From Laguncularia racemosa (taxonomy: Eukaryota > Streptophyta > Magnoliopsida > Myrtales > Combretaceae), in the NCBI GenBank assembly GCA_037954665.1, contig JBBMOL010000012.1:4774001-4838000 (forward strand): a stretch of 64,000 nucleotides of DNA, in the 5' to 3' direction. Position numbers and translations under genes: made by a program. Shown piece after piece: positions 57,924-64,000 of this stretch (position 1 is the stretch's first letter; each line of letters starts with the position of its first letter). A model generated the notes under the pieces. That model was given only the letters and a program-made list of their open reading frames with translations. It did not search any database and was not told the DNA's origin.

Positions 57924-57955
57924 CTTTCTTTCTTTCTTTCTTTCTTTCTTTTTTT
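57924..57955 (+). repeat. (CTTT)n microsatellite
   Basis: About seven units of CTTT followed by a short T run. Confidence 0.9.
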
Positions 57956-60900
57956 AAGTAATGTACTATCATTAGTCCAAGTCCGCAGAGATTTTCCTGG
58001 AATAAATACAAGTTACCATTCATGTATAATAAAAGGCAAAATCTGAAGAGTAACTTGCTCATTGACTTGTTCTTAAGGGTAGACGAAGATGGTGATAGGC
58101 GGGAATATGCGAAAAGCAAAGGTTTTATCTTTCTTCGCAGAATGAATAAGTGATAGTCTTATGGGCAAGAACATGTGTAATGTCTGGACGGTTGTGAAGT
58201 GTCTTAGCTGCAACCATTTAATTTATGGATAGTCAAAGAGTGGGACAACTGTCCTCGTGCAGGTAAAGAAGTTTGCCTAAACCCTGATGGGAATTTTTTA
58301 GTTTCGTTGTAATTCTAATAGGATTGGTTTTATTTTTAATTTTATTATAAATTTATATAATAATAATAATAAATTAATAATCATTAACAATAAAAATTCA
58401 ATATATATAACTGAATGATAAAATTAAATATTGAATTAATCCTATTAAAATAGTAGACGAGACCACCAATGATTGGAATTTTTTGCCATCAAGAAGATAA
58501 CTACACTTGTTAATTTAAACATAGATTTGGATTAAAATTAACGTAAAAAGTAATGCATTTATGTATAAATGTCACCCATGTTTTCACTCCAACTTGGTCA
58601 CGAGATTTAGTAACTTGTCATGGAAATAATAATAATTAATTATGGAATCAATGATATATATTAATAATGTATATCCTATGAGGTGGCGTTTCTATATTTA
58701 TTCACCCAATAAGAAATCAATGATTGACAAAACTGGTTATGAAAAGGAAATATTCATCATCCAGCTCATGTTAATTTTCCTGTTGATGTTGGTATTTCAA
58801 AAATGGGACAGCTGGATAAGTATATAGAGGCAAGGACTTGGTTCCCACTTCCCTGGAAGGACTCATTGGGTTGGGCCCTGCCCTTTTCAATGTGGGCCGA
58901 GTGATAGCCCAGATCCTCGAGCAGGTGTGGTCTGGTATGATCCATGTACATGTAACATGTCTGTCTAGTTAGGTATTCCAATAAAATTATTTCAGTTGTA
59001 ACTGCTAACTTAAGTTTTAAGGACTAGGGGCTTGGATTGCAATTCCAAGCAATCTCATTAGATGTTATGTTAATTAGAGCTAACAGAATGCTATGTTAGC
59101 TTTCCACTTCACCAACAATTAATGTTAAGTTTAACTCATCAAAAAACACCATTCTTTGTTTATCATACCAATTTCGATATTAATAATGTATCATAAATAC
59201 TCTCTTTATGTTTATTTATTAGAAGGGAAAACGTATAATTCTCGGCTTTCATTTATATTTTTATTTGAGTTTTCAATATTTTTTTTAATCTTGTTTTCAA
59301 ACTTTAAACAAAAATAGGAATTTCGTCAACTTCATTAAATTTTCTACATAGGTGTTAGTTTTAGATTGATCTAGGATAATTAATTTAATGAAATAATATT
59401 ATTCAATATATTTAATTATATAATATAATTAAAAAAATAATATGAATATAATTGATTAAACAAATATAATCTAAAACAATAAAAAAATAATTTTTTATTA
59501 ATAAAGAAAAAGGGTATCAAAAAATTATGCAAACTTGGCCACCTTAACTAGTCACCCTAGGTTAATAAAAAAACTGACATATATCAAGAATAAATGAAAA
59601 ACTTAACAAAATTGACATAAATCCTATCATTGTAAAAGTCGAAAAACAATGAGAACACAATTATATAAAAGGGGGGAGGGGGAAAGTTGAGAGATCACAT
59701 AGAAAAGTGGCCAAAATTAATGACTAAATGCATATTTTTCTCGATGTAAACTATGGTAAGCAACTTTTTTGGCTTTCTTTTCCCCTTTTTATGTACTTTT
59801 TTCACATTACTTTCTTGTGTAATAGTTTTCACAACTTCGCCCTCATGTATTTTCACCTGTTAAAAACTTAAACTATTTCATCAAATTCTAGACTTAGGAC
59901 TCTACATCATTTGCAAAACCATTTCAATTAAATATCTAATCTCATTAGCATACTATACTTATATACATATTACTAAGCTGTATATTCTCGTGCAATACTA
60001 ACTAAAATATGATGTACTTAGATCGCATAGCTTGTGTAAAATTTTATAAGTGTGTTTTTTTGTTTAATTTATTGATTGAGAAATGGATTGATAAGGACGA
60101 TAGAGTAGTGTTTAAATTAGACCAATTCTATTAATTTAAGAGTAACTTACAATTTCATATCTATATTTTCAATGCATATTTTCACTTTGTAAATCCGTAT
60201 TTTAATTTTCCACACTTATTAGAACATTTGAATTTGACACCGTTAATAAATCACTAACCGCAAAGAACCCCACTTTCCGCACTTTTAAAATCGATATGCC
60301 TCTTAGGGAGTCAAGAGTTGGGAGCTTTCTACTGGGCAAAGTGTCTTGGGCGATACTTCTATTTCGTTTCCACGCTTTAGCAACACTTCAAGTTCCAAGA
60401 AAGCCTACGCCACCTCCACCATACCACAACTTTCACTTTTGTTTAATCTTTTGAAAGCATCCCTAGTGAATGCACCACCGCTGGTGAATCATGTCTGTCG
60501 ATAGGGTTTGAAAGGGGGGAAATGGAGTGGAGACATTGGAATTGAAGGAGGATTTACTCCTTCGATTTTTATTTTATTTTTTGAAAAACTTAATGACCAT
60601 TAATGGTTTTTAAATAGAACAAAATTTGGATATATTAAGTGTAGAAAATGAAAACACAAGTAACCAAAATTGTTGGTCCCAATCAAACAATCAAGAAGAG
60701 GGATTGAATTATTCTTATAGACAAAACCCTTCTTAATTATTCTTATATGACAATAAATAAAAACTTGTTAATATATAATCTGAAATTAATGAGTGAAAGT
60801 AATAAAACAATTAAATAAATTGTAGAAAGTAAATATATTAGAATTAAGAAGATCACACAAATAATTTATAAAGGTTCCTTTTCTTGAGTCAATCCTTTTT

Positions 60901-63900
60901 TCTAACTACTCACTATCAGTTACAATTCCATCTTATCTCATACTGTAATCTAATAATACACAAGTCTACAAAATCTACCCTATAAATTTTCCCAAATAGC
61001 TCTTGCAAAGCTAAAGGAAATAATAAGCAACTTTGATGGGGACTAAAAGTAAAATTTCCTCAAATTTTCACTTAATAACTCTTTTACAATAGTAAAACAC
61101 ATTAACACTAAAATTTCTTATTCTAGTTTTTGGATTGCTATTTTTTTCCCAACACCACAACCACCCCACCCCCAACTTTGTCCTTTCTCTTTGGCCTTTA
61201 AACTTGATTTCTTCATATAGTCTTCGAGTCCAATAGCTTAATTTGCTTCATAACGGAAATAACTATTACTTTATAATGTATGAGAGATATAGAAGTAGCC
61301 ATTGCTAATAATGTGAGATTTTCCTTCATAAGGTAATAGCCATTGTATTAGTCAATGCTTCTTCAATTCGCTTCCATAAATATCTCCTTGTTTTATATTT
61401 TCACTTTCCTTCATTTTGCTTCCACTCCTTGATCTCATAACAATCCTTGCACATTCTTTCTAAAAAATCTCATTAATTCTTAGAGTCAGAATATGTTGAT
61501 AATTGTTGAACCTCTATACTTGTCTCATTTGACAATCCAAAAACAAGTTAGCAAATCACTGACACTCAGAAGCCCTCATTTGGTCGTTGTAATTAAAAAT
61601 GATATGATTATATATATTACTCAGATATATCTACTCCATGACGTTAGGCCTTTAAGTCAAAATTACCATTCTCTTATATTACTACTCATACTTCTTCTTC
61701 TTATCGTCTAGAATATGATCTTCAAACTTCTAGTCCTCAAATGCTATTGGTTTTCTATAGCTTTTAGTATTCTATCTATTCTTTTAACCTATGTCTTAGA
61801 CTGTACTTTAATAAAGTGTTTGACAAAGCTTTTGCACTATCTTCCAATAAAGCTCCTATAGAGCTTATACTTCTTCATTCTAACATTTGCCTTAAGTTTA
61901 TGTCATCTTTTGATTTTTTTTCAAAACTATAATATTTTTCATGCTAGCCCTTTGATAGTGCCTTCCACTTTCCTTCTATTTTGCTCAAAGAAGCACAACT
62001 TAAATAGCTAAAAGCTCAAGTTTTAAGTTTCCTTAACATGCTAGATCTTGAAATAGTTTACGTGTTCATTGTAATTTATCGCAACTTTGTACTATTGCAT
62101 GTGACAATCTAGGTTCTTGAAATGACAATAATTTCTTAGCCTAAATACAAACTAAGATAACCACCTACTAACATTTGTTGGCCATTAGATGTCTAAAAAA
62201 TGTTTAACGAACCAAGAGCCACTAGGAAATCGATTACTGTGTAATTTAGTCTATTTATCTATATTTCTAACCATCCAGACCCTAATGTGTCATCACTAGA
62301 ACAATCCTTTCAACTTGAAAAAAAAAAAAAAGTAACTTTGACCTATAATGGATATGAATTTATAAGGTTGCTTTTATTCTTCCTAAGTAGTCAAGAGACA
62401 TTCACTTTCTTTATTTAAGAATAGAAGAATATCTTCTTGAATTATTTCCACCCGACCATTTTCATGATTACTTTATTGTAACACCAAAGTGTAGCCTATA
62501 AGTGAATAGTTTTATAAGTAAATAATAGTCTCAAGTTTAAAGATTATTTACACTCATTTATTAAAGAGGCATATAAAATGACATGACAAAGAAGTAGCAT
62601 TCTCTCTTGATGATCTTTATCCAATAAACATTAACTTTTTCTTTTATTGATATGATTTAAACCTAAGTTTCTTAATTAAATGAGAAAAACCTAATAAATA
62701 CAACTATTAATCCTATTTCAAATCTTCTCTCTAGACATACGTAAAGACACATGTAAATTGCTAAGACTTATTTGGAATCATCTTATATCAATAATTCTCA
62801 TTGTAAGTGTGTAACTATGTAGCCATCAAATCACAATTCCTTAAACACTCTAATCAATCATCAACCATTCGCAAATACAATGAGCAAGTAAACTATTTCA
62901 ACACAAATTGTGTTGGTTTAGTACCTATATGAATTAGGGTTTTCGTGTTCTTGAACTCTACTTTGCTTCTTATTGGGTAGTGTAATAGAGCAAAATATCC
63001 TAAAAGTTCAATTAGAGGAAATAATGGTCCTAACTATAAGAGATCCAGTTTTACTGTTGCTATTTACATTAATAATGTGTTTAATCTTGCCCTTAATCTT
63101 TTACCCTCACTCTTTTAGAATTTTGTTTGTATTCATCATGTCCTTCTCTTTCCTTGAATTGTTTATTTCTTAACGTGTTACGAATGAAAGAAATGCGATG
63201 TTAATGGTGTAAGAGACTCTGGGGTTGAGACATGTTACATCGTGTACAAGACTAGAAGACCCAGCAGCAGTTGAATTGTACTTTCCACGATGTACAGCTG
63301 GATGTCATTAAGGCAAAGGTTGGTCTATTATGGACCACGATGAAGGCTAAATGGATGGGTTGGGGCTTTAGGCCTTGTGCATTGCCAATTTTGGATGCAC
63401 AATTTATTAGAGTTAATATAATTACAAAAAAAAAAAAAAAGAGAGAAAAACCAACAAATATAAAAATATAGTAATTAGAATAGATGAGCTAGCAAGTACA
63501 GATGCCAGAATATTATATAGTTTGTTATTCAAATACAGCCTTGAGGGGAGGCAACAAATTCTGTAAACTCAATATACTATCATCACTGTCAAGTAAAGAA
63601 AAAAAGAAACAAAAATATTACCCCCAAAATACTCGGTGTGCTGCTCATTGAGTGTGTTGTGAATCAATTCGTGATCATCCCTTTGTAATCGTAATTGAAA
63701 TAAAGATGTAGTATCAATATAAATAAGTTAAGACTCATATTAGCGCATTCATTATTTGTATATTTAAGAATAGAAAATTGAAGTTATTTGGGAATGAAGA
63801 GCCGATTGTGAAAGATGGTGTAAAAGGGAAGTTAGGGCGATAAGAGAAGTTGGAAGATGAGTAAGATAGATATTTGGTAGAATAGTGATTCTTGAAATGG

Positions 63901-64000
63901 GGGTGTTGCTGAGAAGTATTTGCCAGGAAACATCAACGAATCCACCGTTTCAAATGGGGTAAATTGACATTTGACCAAGTTGGTACGACAAGCCTTTAAT
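57956..64000. other. AT-rich intergenic region
   Basis: No gene, structural RNA or intact element can be supported. ORFs here are short and without family motifs. 60670-61100 begins TGTTGGTCCC and has 'AAGAAGAGGGATTGAATT', which resembles old LTR-type sequence in other plants, but no partner LTR is visible. A-runs at 62319 and 63425 could mark old retroposon tails. 58830-58930 and 60240-60540 are less AT-rich and may be remnants of genes or elements I cannot name. Confidence 0.5.

Noticed and set aside
58830..58930. Possible gene fragment (less AT-rich, GGGCCC-bearing)
   Set aside because: No frame longer than about 70 codons and no recognised motif on either strand.
60670..61100. LTR of a further retrotransposon
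   Set aside because: The TGTTGGTCCC start looks LTR-like, but no second copy, primer site or flanking duplication is visible in the window.

Overview
This window is AT-rich nuclear DNA of a flowering plant, most likely a eudicot. The evidence is one intron-containing gene whose protein matches the plant heptahelical (HHP/PAQR) family, set among plant-type Athila, chromovirus, Ty1/copia, CACTA and endogenous caulimovirid sequences. Nothing bacterial is present. No species call is possible from the sequence alone.

Layout. 1-5575: 3' part of an Athila-type Ty3/gypsy element on + (integrase C-terminus, a nonsense-riddled ORF in the env-like position, 3' LTR). About 5690-13600: 5' half of a decayed endogenous caulimovirid on - (TATA box, leader, movement-protein and coat-protein regions), split by retrotransposon A (9674-13373, TSD TTCTA). 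13692-13922: a 36-bp minisatellite ending in a 27-bp copy of an exon of the neighbouring gene. 13941-18548: the only intact host gene, an HHP4-like seven-helix membrane protein on -, four exons, 386 codons, all metal-site residues kept. 18549-20700: its promoter side and AT-rich spacer. 20700-37079: a very old Ty1/copia element on -, cut in two by an 11.85-kb CACTA (En/Spm) DNA transposon (21845-33695, TSD AGC). 37080-57224: a 20-kb complex made of chromovirus D on - with three elements inside it: B in its integrase (39869-43066, TSD AGGCT), solo LTR E beside its primer site (47273-49016, TSD CCACC) and CRM-like chromovirus C in its 5' LTR (49887-56077, TSD CCAGG/CTAGG). 57225-64000: AT-rich spacer with a probable LINE 3' end and little else.

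How it fits together. Apart from the HHP4-like gene, every recognisable coding region is a mobile-element or viral relic. Order of events can be read from nesting: copia before CACTA; D before B, E and C; the caulimovirid before A. A and B share one architecture: a protease remnant joined directly to the polyprotein C-terminus, with gag, RT, RNase H and most of integrase missing. They look like two members of one amplified non-autonomous family, and this is the least ordinary system in the window. Decay in C and in the Athila ORF is nearly all stop codons in an unshifted frame, which suits methylcytosine deamination in silenced DNA.
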